From Flavobacterium sp. 5 (GTDB taxonomy: Bacteria > Bacteroidota > Bacteroidia > Flavobacteriales > Flavobacteriaceae), in the NCBI RefSeq assembly GCF_002813295.1, contig NZ_PHUE01000001.1:1736001-1800000 (forward strand): DNA of 64,000 nt. The letters are read 5' to 3'. The notes under the pieces were generated by a model, which did not search any database, was not told the origin of the DNA, and saw nothing but the letters and a program-made list of their open reading frames with translations. Of the stretch, positions 39,901-48,378 are shown in pieces (within the stretch, counting starts at the first letter, position 1; every line of letters starts with the position of its first letter). The position numbers and the translations under genes are program-made.

Positions 39901-40111
39901 TTAGCAAGGTATACCCTCCATCAAAATCTGAAGCAACAGCATTTGTTGTTCCCTGAACCAAAATACTGACACCAGGTATAGGTCCTTTTGCATCAGAAAC
40001 AACACCAGAAACTGTTGTTTGAGCATTCATGTGTGCGTAAAATACAAACATTAGAATTGTAAATCCGAATTGTTTGATATGTCCGCCTTTAAAAAATAAA
40101 AATTTAGTCAT
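36947..40111 (-). CDS. susC: SusC/RagA-family TonB-linked outer-membrane transporter
   Basis: This is a 1054-residue TonB-dependent importer. The signal peptide at about residues 12-30 (AHMNAQ) is followed by a carboxypeptidase-regulatory-like domain (GVVSDAKGPIPGVSILVQGT, FDGGYTLLNVP). The plug follows (VVVGYGTMKRKDLTGSVASVSSKSI, DILKDASATAIYGSRASGGVIQVTTKRG), then a 22-strand barrel ending in RITTLGVNVKF. It is first in the operon with susD, the glycan-binding protein and the GH10 xylanase. Its promoter at 40197-40226 carries a LacI-type operator over the -33 element, so transcription is probably repressed until xylan sugars are present. Confidence 0.96.
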   Translation of the reverse strand: MTKFLFFKGGHIKQFGFTILMFVFYAHMNAQTTVSGVVSDAKGPIPGVSILVQGTTNAVASDFDGGYTLLNVPDKAMITFSFIGYKTQTVALSGRKKINIILIEDMKTLDEVVVVGYGTMKRKDLTGSVASVSSKSISQTVTTSIEQVLQGRAAGVQVSQNSGAPGASSSVNIRGISSINGATQPIYVVDGVVIDSNNGSLNSNPISVINPADIVSIDILKDASATAIYGSRASGGVIQVTTKRGRKGDLSLNFDSYVGWQEIPKHLNVLNLQEYAVLKNTRSDLGIVEKDANFIRPDLLGEGTDWQNELFNQALMQNYNLSASGGSDKSTYYMGIGYMDQDGIAEGSMFSRFNLTSNLDSQVKDYFKVGVNFALSNTKQNTTINDGSLILTALKQTPNVAVRNADGSFDGPDTDQFVQNNPVGLASIKDNNNEGVGLRANTYAEITFTKGLTFKTQYSLDYGFTSAYTFDPSYTFGAITNDIRQGTRTKSNSKNWIWNNVLNYNHNFGKHSINAMLGQEAQENHWESLYGYISGYLTNTSTDLSMGDPTTARVTNNSNNSSLSSYFSRLFYSFDDKYLLTATIRRDGSSKFDEDNRWGWFPSAAFAWKVSNEAFLKENKVINNLKLRLGWGAVGNQNVPNYAYTSTYNSSATANWGTGLLASNTANKELKWETTYSTNIGIDLGLFNNRIELVADVYYKKTDDLINQLALPAYVGTSGSGSTTPPWYNIGSLENKGLEIALNTVNIQNKEFTWTSNFIFSMNRNKVLSLNSDSGHYDGTVQQGSDVTVVTRTAVGQPISQFYGYKVIGRFEKATDFYYKDAAGNVVPTALPKDMQIGENGVWIGDYMFDDANKDGVIDEKDLQYIGNPLPKFTFGITNTFSYKGFDMSIFLDGSYGNDVMNYQRRWLENPRESTNLLDTALGYAQLGLINPDGPNDYRNVQIVDGDSNMPRIAASSASSASNYRNSDRFVEDGSFVRIKNISIGYNLPSSFVSKIGLAGVKVYSNMQNILTFTKYSGYDPEVGTLNNSALYSGIDNGRYPSSRITTLGVNVKF

Positions 40112-40196
40112 AAATAGTTAATTTAATTAATTTATAGTTTGGCTTAGTTAAATTCTTAATTTCATTATTAATAGTATTTGTAAAACTTGTATTGAA

Positions 40197-40226
40197 CAAA
40201 TATATATAAAAATACAATATACGCAA
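40197..40226 (-). promoter_or_regulatory. susC promoter
   Basis: On the minus strand there is a TTG at 40226-40224, a 19-bp spacer, and TATATTTG at 40204-40197. The -33 TTG lies inside the LacI-type operator at 40223-40234. The leader to the ATG is about 80 nt. Confidence 0.75.
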
Positions 40227-40234
40227 TCGGTTGT
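40223..40234. promoter_or_regulatory. Candidate LacI-family operator at the susC promoter
   Basis: GCAATCGGTTGT is CG-centred. Its complement, ACAACCGATTGC, matches the sites at 23673 and 46074. It covers the -33 element of the susC promoter, so binding would block it. Confidence 0.7.
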
Positions 40235-40584
40235 GTATATATTTTTTGAAAACAACAAAAAAATAACCCCATATAAATGAAAATAAAATATATTTTTTGC
40301 AAAAATTATAAATATTCTTCAAAATAATTTAATAACCAAACTCTCAATATGAAAAATATCTAATGATTCATTTGATTACTTAAAAAAAACATAAAAAAGC
40401 AACATCGAAAAGAAAATCAACTTTAAAAGAAAAGAATTACGAAAACGTTAGAGTAATTTTTAAAACAATCATTTTTTAAACAATGTTTAATTATAATAAA
40501 AATGCAGAAACAAATAATTTGTAGTTATTCTTTTATAAAAAAAATGAAATAATTATTTTTTAGCCCACTTTTGACTAATTTAGA

Positions 40585-40592
40585 TATCTTTG
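40585..40592 (+). promoter_or_regulatory. -7 box of the LacI-family gene
   Basis: TATCTTTG lies 20 bp before the ATG at 40613. It sits inside the longer open frame that starts at a TTG, which supports the later start. Confidence 0.6.
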
Positions 40593-40612
40593 TTTTTAGA
40601 ACTTTAATCATT

Positions 40613-41650
40613 ATGGAAGAGAATAAGGATGTTACAATTTATGATATTGCCGAAAAGTTAAACCTTGCTACTTCAACTATTTCGCGAGCTTTACAAGATC
40701 ATCATACTATCAGCAAAAAAACCATCAAAAAGGTTAAGGAAATGTCTGAAAAAATGGGATATGTCCCAAATACTTTGGCAGCTGGACTCCGTGGTAATAA
40801 AACCAAAACTATTGGTGTTTTAATTCCAACTATAACACAGCCTTTCCTTTCATCATTGATTAGTGGTATAGAAATCACAGCTCAAAAATCTGGCTATAAC
40901 GTAATTATTATGCAATCTCATGACTCCTATGAAGTAGAAGTTAGTTTAGCCAAATCATTATACAGTAATCGAGTTAGTGGTGTTATCAGCTCCTTGGCGA
41001 TGGAAACTCGTGACACCAAACATTTTGAGCAATTCACAGCTAACAATATTCCACTTGTTTTTGTGGATAGGGTTCCAAAAGATTACAACACTTTTAGAGT
41101 AGTTATTGACAACTATGCAGCGGGTTATAAAGCAACAAAACACCTTATCGAACAAGGCTGCAAACGTATTGCTCATATTACTGCTGGCTCAGAATTTGGG
41201 AATTTATATAACGAAAGAAAAAGAGGATATCAAGAAGCATTAAAAGATTTTGGTTTACCAATTGAAGATGAATTAATTATAAATCTAAAAGAGGTTACTT
41301 ACGATGAAGGAGTTGAGGCAAGCAACAAATTGTTTGACATGAATCCAATGCCAGATGGCGTTTTTGCATCGGGAGATATTATTGCAGTAAGTACAGTACA
41401 GACAGCCAAAAAAAGAGGTTTAAAAGTTCCCGAAGATATTGCTGTAATTGGTTTTAATAATGACCCTATTTCTCATATCATTGATCCAAATATTTCGACT
41501 ATTACACACCCTGCAGAGAAAATGGGTAGGGCTTCTGCTGAAATTATTTTGAAAAATTTAAAATCTGCCAAAAAAGATGATGTTAAGGAAATTACCTTTT
41601 TAAATACAGAAGTTTTAGTTCGTGAATCCAGTCAAAAAATCAAAAACTAG
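40613..41650 (+). CDS. LacI-family transcriptional regulator
   Basis: This 345-residue regulator has a LacI helix-turn-helix at about residues 5-50 (VTIYDIAEKLNLATSTISRALQDHHTISKKTIKKV, then the hinge YVPNTLAAGLRG). A periplasmic-binding-protein-like sugar-sensing domain follows (KTIGVLIPTITQPF, VDRVPKDYNTFRVVIDNYAAGYKATKHLIEQGCKRIAHI). The start at 40613 was chosen over a TTG 14 codons earlier. It stands within the xylan locus, divergent from susC, and CG-centred operators occur at three promoters of the locus, so it is the likely local repressor. The inducer is presumably a xylan-derived sugar (inference). Confidence 0.93.
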   Translation: MEENKDVTIYDIAEKLNLATSTISRALQDHHTISKKTIKKVKEMSEKMGYVPNTLAAGLRGNKTKTIGVLIPTITQPFLSSLISGIEITAQKSGYNVIIMQSHDSYEVEVSLAKSLYSNRVSGVISSLAMETRDTKHFEQFTANNIPLVFVDRVPKDYNTFRVVIDNYAAGYKATKHLIEQGCKRIAHITAGSEFGNLYNERKRGYQEALKDFGLPIEDELIINLKEVTYDEGVEASNKLFDMNPMPDGVFASGDIIAVSTVQTAKKRGLKVPEDIAVIGFNNDPISHIIDPNISTITHPAEKMGRASAEIILKNLKSAKKDDVKEITFLNTEVLVRESSQKIKN

Positions 41651-41770
41651 TAAAATAACATCTCAATTTAGAAAATGTAATCCGAGAAATAATTGTAGTT
41701 TTTCTTTATAAATTTGCGTGCTATAAAAAAACACAAGAAATCATGTCCCTTATTCTGACAAATTTTATTT

Positions 41771-43708
41771 CTAATTCTTTTTCTTAATCTCGAATGGTGT
41801 CGCTGGTAAACCCTCTTTAGAAAACAAATTTGCATCAGCTGGGTTATCCGCCCAAGCATAGCGGACAATGGTTGGGCTTTTAATTTCAGGATTCCAAACT
41901 TTTACTTGGTTTCCAATTATTTCAGCTTTTGCCCAAACAAAATTTATCCCATCATTTGAAATAGCAAACGATTTTAAATCAGTACCCTTTTTTACAACTA
42001 AACCTTTGCCAACATCTTTAAAATCAATAATTACTTGATCATTTTCAAATTTAAATGTGTTTGGAGATGGACTAGAAGCTACGAGTTTTGTTTCGCCATA
42101 CGCAAATTTACGAGCTTGGAGCGCCAATCTTTTTCCAACATCTTCCTTATTTAAAGGATGTATATCATTCCATTCTCCTATATCCGTAATAACAGCCATT
42201 CCTGTATTGGGAATAGCCAAAGTTTCGTATTGTGCTTGTCTCAATCTAGCCCAATTACTTTCAACTGGGTTAGAATTACTCTCCATAAAATTAGCTAATT
42301 GTACGAACAAAAACGGAAAATCACCTTGTTTCCAATTCGTTCTCCAATCGGTAATCATCGTCGAGAATGCTTCTTTATAATTGTATGGATTTCCAGCATT
42401 AGACTCACCTTGATACCAAATCACTCCTTTTATTTTGAAGTTTAACAAAGGGGCAATCATCGCATTATATAATCCTTCTGGTTTCCATCTAATAAAAGTT
42501 GACCCTATTAAAGGCTTCATTTCGGTTCCTAATTGGTATTTCCAATTCCCTTTTAAATCAATGCTATCATTACCTACAACTAAACAATATGGCTTATCTA
42601 ACACAAAACCTCCTTGACCTGAGTTATTAATCACACGAACAGTAATTGTATTTTTTCCTTCTTTTAAAACTGATGATCCAATTTCATATTTTCTTGGTGG
42701 ATACTGATAACCTGTTGTGCCCACATAATCACCATTGATATACGCAAAATCCTGATCGACAATGCGACCTAAAACCAATTTGGCTGATTTACCCACAAAT
42801 GAATTAGGAACCGTAAATTCCTTTTTGAACCAAACAACTCCATTGATATTTCCTAAAGATTCATTTGCCCAATATCCTGGAATTGTCATTTCTTTCCAAT
42901 CCGACAAATCGGTATTCGATTGATTCCAAACAGGTTTTCCGTTTGTAAAACCTTTGTCTTTAGAGTTTAATTCAGCGTACCAATCGTCACTTCGTTTTTG
43001 ATCACTTTTGGTAATCTCTTCAATAAGAGCGTCATTTTTAAACTTTTCTGCTTCTTGATAGGCTTCCGGGAAGGATTTTAAAGCCTTTTTACTCATCCAT
43101 GATTCTACTGGAGAACCGCCGAGAGCAGTATTTACTAATCCAATTGGAACTCCTTCTTTTGCATAAATAGCCGTAGCAAAAAAATAAGCCACCGCAGAAA
43201 AATCCAACACATTTTTAGGCGAACAACTTACCCATGAACCAGAATCAAAATCGGTTTCTTCTTTTTTAAGATTATATTTATCAGCTACTAAAAATTGCCT
43301 GATTTTAGAATTGGTTGCATTCTTAATTTCTTCTCCATACTTTTCTTTAAGACGTTCCATTGGTAATTCCATATTCGATTGCCCTGAGCAAACCCAAACA
43401 TCACCAAACAAAACATCTGAAACCGTAACCGAATTACTAGCTTCAAAAACCATTTCATAGGGACCACCTGCTTTTTGCTTTGGCAATATAATTACCCAAT
43501 TACCGGTATTATCCGCTTTGGCAAAATATACTTTCGAATTAAATTTCAATTGTACATTTTCGTTCGCAGCTGCCCAACCCCAAATTTTTAATTCTTCATT
43601 ACGTTGCAAAACAACTCCATTACTAATGAGTCGCGGCAATTTAATTTGTGCTCTCATGTTTGCCTGAAAGACCAAAAAGACACTAAAAACCAAAAGTAGG
43701 TATTTCAT
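41771..43708 (-). CDS. Sialate O-acetylesterase-type carbohydrate esterase
   Basis: This 645-residue exported SGNH-type esterase has a signal peptide at 1-20 (ANMRAQ). The nucleophile is Ser111 in CSGQSNMELP. Further family blocks are GVIWYQGESNAGNP and NDIHPLNKEDVGKRLA, the last with the Asp and His of the triad. A beta-sandwich, GH2-like insertion (about 255-400, VVWFKKEFTVP, LVLGRIVDQDFAYING) splits the catalytic domain, as is usual. In a xylan locus it most likely removes acetyl groups from acetylated xylan rather than sialic acid (inference). It lies 46 bp after the GH3 gene, forming a two-gene operon. Confidence 0.88.
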   Translation of the reverse strand: MKYLLLVFSVFLVFQANMRAQIKLPRLISNGVVLQRNEELKIWGWAAANENVQLKFNSKVYFAKADNTGNWVIILPKQKAGGPYEMVFEASNSVTVSDVLFGDVWVCSGQSNMELPMERLKEKYGEEIKNATNSKIRQFLVADKYNLKKEETDFDSGSWVSCSPKNVLDFSAVAYFFATAIYAKEGVPIGLVNTALGGSPVESWMSKKALKSFPEAYQEAEKFKNDALIEEITKSDQKRSDDWYAELNSKDKGFTNGKPVWNQSNTDLSDWKEMTIPGYWANESLGNINGVVWFKKEFTVPNSFVGKSAKLVLGRIVDQDFAYINGDYVGTTGYQYPPRKYEIGSSVLKEGKNTITVRVINNSGQGGFVLDKPYCLVVGNDSIDLKGNWKYQLGTEMKPLIGSTFIRWKPEGLYNAMIAPLLNFKIKGVIWYQGESNAGNPYNYKEAFSTMITDWRTNWKQGDFPFLFVQLANFMESNSNPVESNWARLRQAQYETLAIPNTGMAVITDIGEWNDIHPLNKEDVGKRLALQARKFAYGETKLVASSPSPNTFKFENDQVIIDFKDVGKGLVVKKGTDLKSFAISNDGINFVWAKAEIIGNQVKVWNPEIKSPTIVRYAWADNPADANLFSKEGLPATPFEIKKKN

Positions 43709-43753
43709 TTTTATATATTTTGTTAGTAATATAATTTGACAGCAGTTACCTTG

Positions 43754-45994
43754 TTATTTTATGGTTATTATAGTTTCTGCCATTTTAGGAGCTCCCAAAT
43801 CAAAACTTTTTTTCATCGGACTTGATCCTCCAACGAAGATTTTAAACTCTCCCGGTTCGATGATTCTATTTCCATCATTTTTAACCATTTCAAAAGCTTT
43901 TGGCAACAATTCGAATGTTATTTTTTGAGTTTCTCCTGCATTTAAATGAATTCTTTTAATTCCTGAAAGCTGAAAGTTAGGCACTTCAACCGATGCAATC
44001 AAATCAGAAACATACAATTGTACCACTTCATCTGATTGTATTTTCCCAGAATTAGTCACATCAACGGTAACTGAAAGTGATTGGTTTTTGGCTATTTTCT
44101 TAGATGAAACCTGAAGATTAGTATATTTAAAATCCGCATAACTTAATCCAAAACCAAAAGGATATAAAGGTTCAACATTCATATACTTATACGTTCTTCC
44201 TTTCATACTATAATTTACATAATCGGGTAATTGATCATATGATTTAGGAAAAGTAATGGGCAATTTTCCAGAAGGAGAACGATCTCCAAACAAAATATCT
44301 GCAATAGCATTTCCTCCTTCTTCACCTGGATACCAAACCAACAGAACTGCATCTGATAATTCTTGAATTTCAGCCAAATTCATTGGGCTTCCACCTGTTA
44401 CAACTGTTACAATTGGTTTTCCTCCATTGGCATCTTTATTTGCTATTTTTCTTAATTTTCGTAAATAATCAATTTGGCTCTGCGGAATATTATAATCCAA
44501 ACGATCTCCAGCTGTTGGAGATGCCAATGACTCCCCTTCTTCACCTTCAATCAAACCAGAAATACCTATAACCGCAATAGTTACATCACTCTGACCTGCA
44601 TTTCCACTTGCCCAATCTATTGGATTGATTCCAGTTTGATTAAACATAGCGCCCATTTGGTAATGCAGTTGACTAGCTTCACTTACTTTATGAGCAATAC
44701 CTTCCAAAACCGTTACCATATCAGAACTGATTCCGTAATAGTTCCCTAAAAGCACATCAATATTAGCAGCATTTGGTCCTGTTACAAAATATTTTGAAAG
44801 ATCTTTTTTTAGAGGTAAAACACCATTGTTTTTCAGTAAAACAATGCTTTTTTCAGCAACCTCTTTAGCCAAGGCACGATGTTCCTTACTGCCTACTACA
44901 TCCAAAGAAATAGCATCATACGGATTGCTTCCAATAGGATCGAACAATCCTAGTTTGAAACGAGTATGTAACAAAACTGCTAATTGGTTATCAATTTCTT
45001 TTTCAGTAATCAACCCTTTCCGAATGGCTTCTGGCAAAGCTTCATAAGTATTTCCACAATCCAAACTTACTCCACTTTTGAGAGCAAGTGCGGCAGCTTC
45101 GGCTTCTGTTTGTACGACTCCATGACCATTTTTTTCCTTTGGCGTATATAAATCCTGAAGAGCACCACAATCACTTAATACATGCCCTTTAAAATTCCAT
45201 TTTTTTCTTAAAACATCTGTAATCAAATAATTATTCGAACAACAAGGTGCTCCATTCGTACTATTATAGGCACACATAACTGCTTCGACTTTAACATCAA
45301 CTAAAGCATGAAAAGCAGGCAAATACGTTTCCTCTAAATCTTTTGGAGAAGCCACAGCATTAAACTCATGGCGCAATTTTTCAGGACCGCTATGCACTGC
45401 AAAATGTTTGGCACAAGCAGCAGTCTTTAAATAATTTGGATTATCACCCTGCAATCCTTTTACAAATGAAACACCTATAGAAGCCGTTAAAAAAGGATCT
45501 TCACCATAGGTTTCCTGCCCACGTCCCCAACGAGGATCTCTGAAAATATTAATATTTGGTGTCCAAAATGTCAAACCTCCATATTGTTTAAAATAACCTT
45601 TGGCTTTCGAGGTATTGTATAATGCTCTTGCTTCATCTGAAATTGCCGAAGATACACGATATGCTAAATCAGAATCAAAAGTAGCACCAAGACCAATGGC
45701 TTGTGGAAAAACCGTTGCAACTGAAGATCTTCCAACGCCATGCAACGCTTCATTCCAGTAACTATATGGCAAAATCCCTAATCGTTCGATGGCTGATGTA
45801 TTGTTCATCATTTGATTGACTTTTTCCTCTAACGTCAATCTGGAAATTAAATCTTTTATCCTTTCCTCTATTGATAATGAAGAATTTTGAAAAGGAAAAT
45901 TCATTTTATCAGATGAGTTAGTTTGCGCCTCTATTCTGTTAGGAGCAAATACTATCAAAAGTAAAAACAGGGCACTATGTAGTATTTTTTTCAT
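43754..45994 (-). CDS. GH3 beta-xylosidase-type enzyme
   Basis: This 746-residue exported GH3 enzyme has a signal peptide at about 1-23 (NRIEAQ). The (beta/alpha)8 domain carries the catalytic nucleophile Asp275 in VLSDCGALQDLY. KHFAVHSGPE and the SYWNEALHGVG stretch are typical of the beta-xylosidase branch of GH3. The alpha/beta sandwich and C-terminal FnIII-like domain (VTVDVTNSGKIQSDEVVQLYVSD) complete the family layout. It should release xylose from xylo-oligosaccharides in the periplasm. It leads an operon with the esterase, and its -7 box overlaps a LacI-type operator. Confidence 0.93.
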   Translation of the reverse strand: MKKILHSALFLLLIVFAPNRIEAQTNSSDKMNFPFQNSSLSIEERIKDLISRLTLEEKVNQMMNNTSAIERLGILPYSYWNEALHGVGRSSVATVFPQAIGLGATFDSDLAYRVSSAISDEARALYNTSKAKGYFKQYGGLTFWTPNINIFRDPRWGRGQETYGEDPFLTASIGVSFVKGLQGDNPNYLKTAACAKHFAVHSGPEKLRHEFNAVASPKDLEETYLPAFHALVDVKVEAVMCAYNSTNGAPCCSNNYLITDVLRKKWNFKGHVLSDCGALQDLYTPKEKNGHGVVQTEAEAAALALKSGVSLDCGNTYEALPEAIRKGLITEKEIDNQLAVLLHTRFKLGLFDPIGSNPYDAISLDVVGSKEHRALAKEVAEKSIVLLKNNGVLPLKKDLSKYFVTGPNAANIDVLLGNYYGISSDMVTVLEGIAHKVSEASQLHYQMGAMFNQTGINPIDWASGNAGQSDVTIAVIGISGLIEGEEGESLASPTAGDRLDYNIPQSQIDYLRKLRKIANKDANGGKPIVTVVTGGSPMNLAEIQELSDAVLLVWYPGEEGGNAIADILFGDRSPSGKLPITFPKSYDQLPDYVNYSMKGRTYKYMNVEPLYPFGFGLSYADFKYTNLQVSSKKIAKNQSLSVTVDVTNSGKIQSDEVVQLYVSDLIASVEVPNFQLSGIKRIHLNAGETQKITFELLPKAFEMVKNDGNRIIEPGEFKIFVGGSSPMKKSFDLGAPKMAETIITIK

Positions 45995-46073
45995 TACTTA
46001 CTAGATTTAAATAAAACTGATTGAAAAATATAGAAATAAATTTTTTTCTTCAGATACAATGATATAATTTTAC

Positions 46074-46085
46074 GCAACCGATTGC
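46074..46085. promoter_or_regulatory. Candidate LacI-family operator in the GH3/GH67 divergent region
   Basis: GCAACCGATTGC is a near-perfect palindrome centred on CG. Its last base is shared with the GH3 -7 box (46085-46092), so a bound repressor would sit on the start of transcription. It may also control the divergent GH67-GH10 unit. Confidence 0.7.
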
Positions 46086-46092
46086 AAATATA
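46085..46092 (-). promoter_or_regulatory. -7 box of the GH3 gene
   Basis: On the minus strand it reads TATATTTG. It lies 91 bp before the GH3 start and overlaps the operator by one base. No -33 TTG is clear. Confidence 0.55.
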
Positions 46093-46185
46093 AATATATT
46101 TTTTTAAGTTTAAATTTATTGAATGTATATTTTTAAAGTAATTTTATTTCCATATAATCATTATTAAGACTTAAACTCACCAGAT

Positions 46186-48345
46186 ATGAAACATAAGAAA
46201 CAACATAAAAATATTTTTTTCTGTCTTTTTCTTTTAACCTATAGTCTCTCTAATGCCCAAAATGATTATAAATTATGGCTGCAATATTCACCAATTACAA
46301 GCCCTGAAACGGTATCCAACTATCACAAAAACGTTCAAGGAATTGTAAAATATGGAGAATCAGAAACGCTACAAGTTGCATTAAATGAAATGCAAACAGG
46401 ATTACAGAGCATGTTAGGAAATAGCATTGGACTAACAACAAAAAAAGAAAACAGCATCATTATTGGTACCTACTCTTCATTAGACAAAGATTTCCAAAAC
46501 CTTATAAAATCGAATCTTGAAAAGATACAAAAGGATGGGTATATTATTAAAACCATAACTAATAATAACACAAAAAATATCCTAATTACAGGAAAAACAG
46601 ATGTAGCGGTTTTATACGGCGCTTTTAATTTCTTAAAATTGATTCAAACCAACAAATCAATAGAAAACCTAAATATTATAGATTCACCAAAAACCGACAT
46701 CCGTATATTAAACCATTGGGATAACTTAGATGGAAAAGTGGAACGTGGTTATGCTGGTTCATCTTTATGGAATTGGCAAAAATTACCTCTTTTTATTGAA
46801 CAACGTTACATCAATTATGCTCGTGCGAATGCTTCGATTGGAATTAACGGAACAGTACTAACGAATGTAAATGCAAATGCATTAATCCTTACCCCTTTAT
46901 ATTTAGAAAAAGTTAAAGCTTTAGCCAATGCCTTTCGACCTTACGGTATAAAAGTATATTTAACAGCTCGTTTTTCTGCGCCTATAGAAATTGGAGGTTT
47001 AAAAACTGCTGATCCAACAGATAAAGATGTTATCAATTGGTGGAAAGAAAAAGCAAAGGAAATTTATAATCAAATTCCAGATTTTGGTGGTTTTTTGGTA
47101 AAAGCGAATTCAGAAGGACAACCAGGTCCACAAAATTATGGCAAAAACCATGTTGATGGCGCCAATATGCTTGCTGATGCTGTTTCACCGTTTGGAGGTG
47201 TAATAATGTGGAGAGCATTTGTATATTCAGAACATGATGTTGATGATCGTGCCAAACAAGCATTTTCAGAATTTGTGCCTTACGATGGGAGATTTAGAAA
47301 AAATGTAATTGTACAAGTTAAAAATGGTCCAATTGATTTCCAGCCAAGAGAACCTTTCCATCCCATGTTTGGAGCCATGCCCAAAACACCATTAATGATG
47401 GAATTTCAAATTACTCAAGAATATTTGGGTTTTAGCTCTCATTTAGTCTTTTTACCAAAATTGTATCAGGAGGTTTTACAATCGGATACTTATAGCAAAG
47501 GTAAAGGATCAACTGTTGCTAAAATTGTAGATGGAACTTTAGAAAATCATACAATTAGCGGGATTGCTGGAGTGTCTAATATTGGGAGTGATCTTAACTG
47601 GACTGGACATCCTTTTGCGCAGGCAAATTGGTATGGCTTTGGAAGGCTGGCTTGGAATCCTAATTTAGATGCAGAAACGATTGCAGAAGAATGGTTACGT
47701 TCCACATTTTCAAACGATGATAACTTTGTAAATCCTGTAAAAAAAATGATGATCAATTCAAGAGAGGCAGTTGTCAATTACATGACGCCATTGGGTCTGC
47801 ATCACATCATGGCAACCAATCATCATTATGGACCTGGTCCTTGGGTTAACAACCTATCCAGACCCGAATGGAATCCAGTTTATTATCACAAAGCTGATGC
47901 CAACGGAATTGGTTTTGACCGATCAAAAACAGGAACAAAAGCAACAACTCAGTTTTTTCCTGAAGTTGAAAAAAAATTTGACAATTTAGAAACTTGTCCC
48001 GAAAAGTACTTATTATGGTTTCATCATGTTTCTTGGGATTATAAATTAAAAAACGGAAATACTCTTTGGGATGGACTAGCACTTCAATACCAACAAGGCG
48101 TTGACGATGTAAAATCAATGCAAACCACTTGGAATAAAACCGAAAAATATGTAGACAAAGAACGCTTTAAAGAAGTTCAGCAATTATTAGAAATTCAAAA
48201 TCAGGAAGCCAAATGGTGGCGTGATGCTTGTTTACTTTATTTTCAACAATATTCAAAAAAACAATTACCACAAGGTGTCGAAAAACCAACAAAAACATTA
48301 GACTATTTTGAATCTTTACAATTCCCATTTGCACCTGGAATATAA
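46186..48345 (+). CDS. GH67 alpha-glucuronidase
   Basis: This 719-residue exported alpha-glucuronidase removes (4-O-methyl)glucuronic acid from the non-reducing end of xylo-oligosaccharides. The signal peptide (about 8-24, SNAQ) is followed by an N-terminal GH20b-like domain, the TIM barrel and a helical C-terminal domain. The family's catalytic carboxylates are visible as Glu310 (SEGQPGPQNYG), Asp384 (NGPIDFQPREPF) and Glu406 (MMEFQITQEYLG). It starts a two-gene operon with the GH10 gene 34 bp downstream. It marks the locus as specific for glucuronoxylan. Confidence 0.95.
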   Translation: MKHKKQHKNIFFCLFLLTYSLSNAQNDYKLWLQYSPITSPETVSNYHKNVQGIVKYGESETLQVALNEMQTGLQSMLGNSIGLTTKKENSIIIGTYSSLDKDFQNLIKSNLEKIQKDGYIIKTITNNNTKNILITGKTDVAVLYGAFNFLKLIQTNKSIENLNIIDSPKTDIRILNHWDNLDGKVERGYAGSSLWNWQKLPLFIEQRYINYARANASIGINGTVLTNVNANALILTPLYLEKVKALANAFRPYGIKVYLTARFSAPIEIGGLKTADPTDKDVINWWKEKAKEIYNQIPDFGGFLVKANSEGQPGPQNYGKNHVDGANMLADAVSPFGGVIMWRAFVYSEHDVDDRAKQAFSEFVPYDGRFRKNVIVQVKNGPIDFQPREPFHPMFGAMPKTPLMMEFQITQEYLGFSSHLVFLPKLYQEVLQSDTYSKGKGSTVAKIVDGTLENHTISGIAGVSNIGSDLNWTGHPFAQANWYGFGRLAWNPNLDAETIAEEWLRSTFSNDDNFVNPVKKMMINSREAVVNYMTPLGLHHIMATNHHYGPGPWVNNLSRPEWNPVYYHKADANGIGFDRSKTGTKATTQFFPEVEKKFDNLETCPEKYLLWFHHVSWDYKLKNGNTLWDGLALQYQQGVDDVKSMQTTWNKTEKYVDKERFKEVQQLLEIQNQEAKWWRDACLLYFQQYSKKQLPQGVEKPTKTLDYFESLQFPFAPGI

Positions 48346-48378
48346 ACTAACTATACAATTATAAAACACCATTATCCT

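Larger units (their letters stand above)
40112..40612. other. Divergent regulatory region between susC and the LacI-family gene
   Basis: It contains the susC promoter with operator (40197-40234) and the regulator's -7 box (40585). The stretch 40240-40580 is very AT-rich. I see no gene or clear structure in it. Confidence 0.6.

Noticed and set aside
40571-40612. Upstream start of the LacI-family gene
   Set aside because: It begins at TTG and runs over a TATCTTTG promoter box; the ATG at 40613 gives the usual helix-turn-helix start.
41668-41868. Small minus-strand frame at the end of the esterase gene
   Set aside because: It overlaps the esterase in another frame and has no family features; it is a shadow of that gene.
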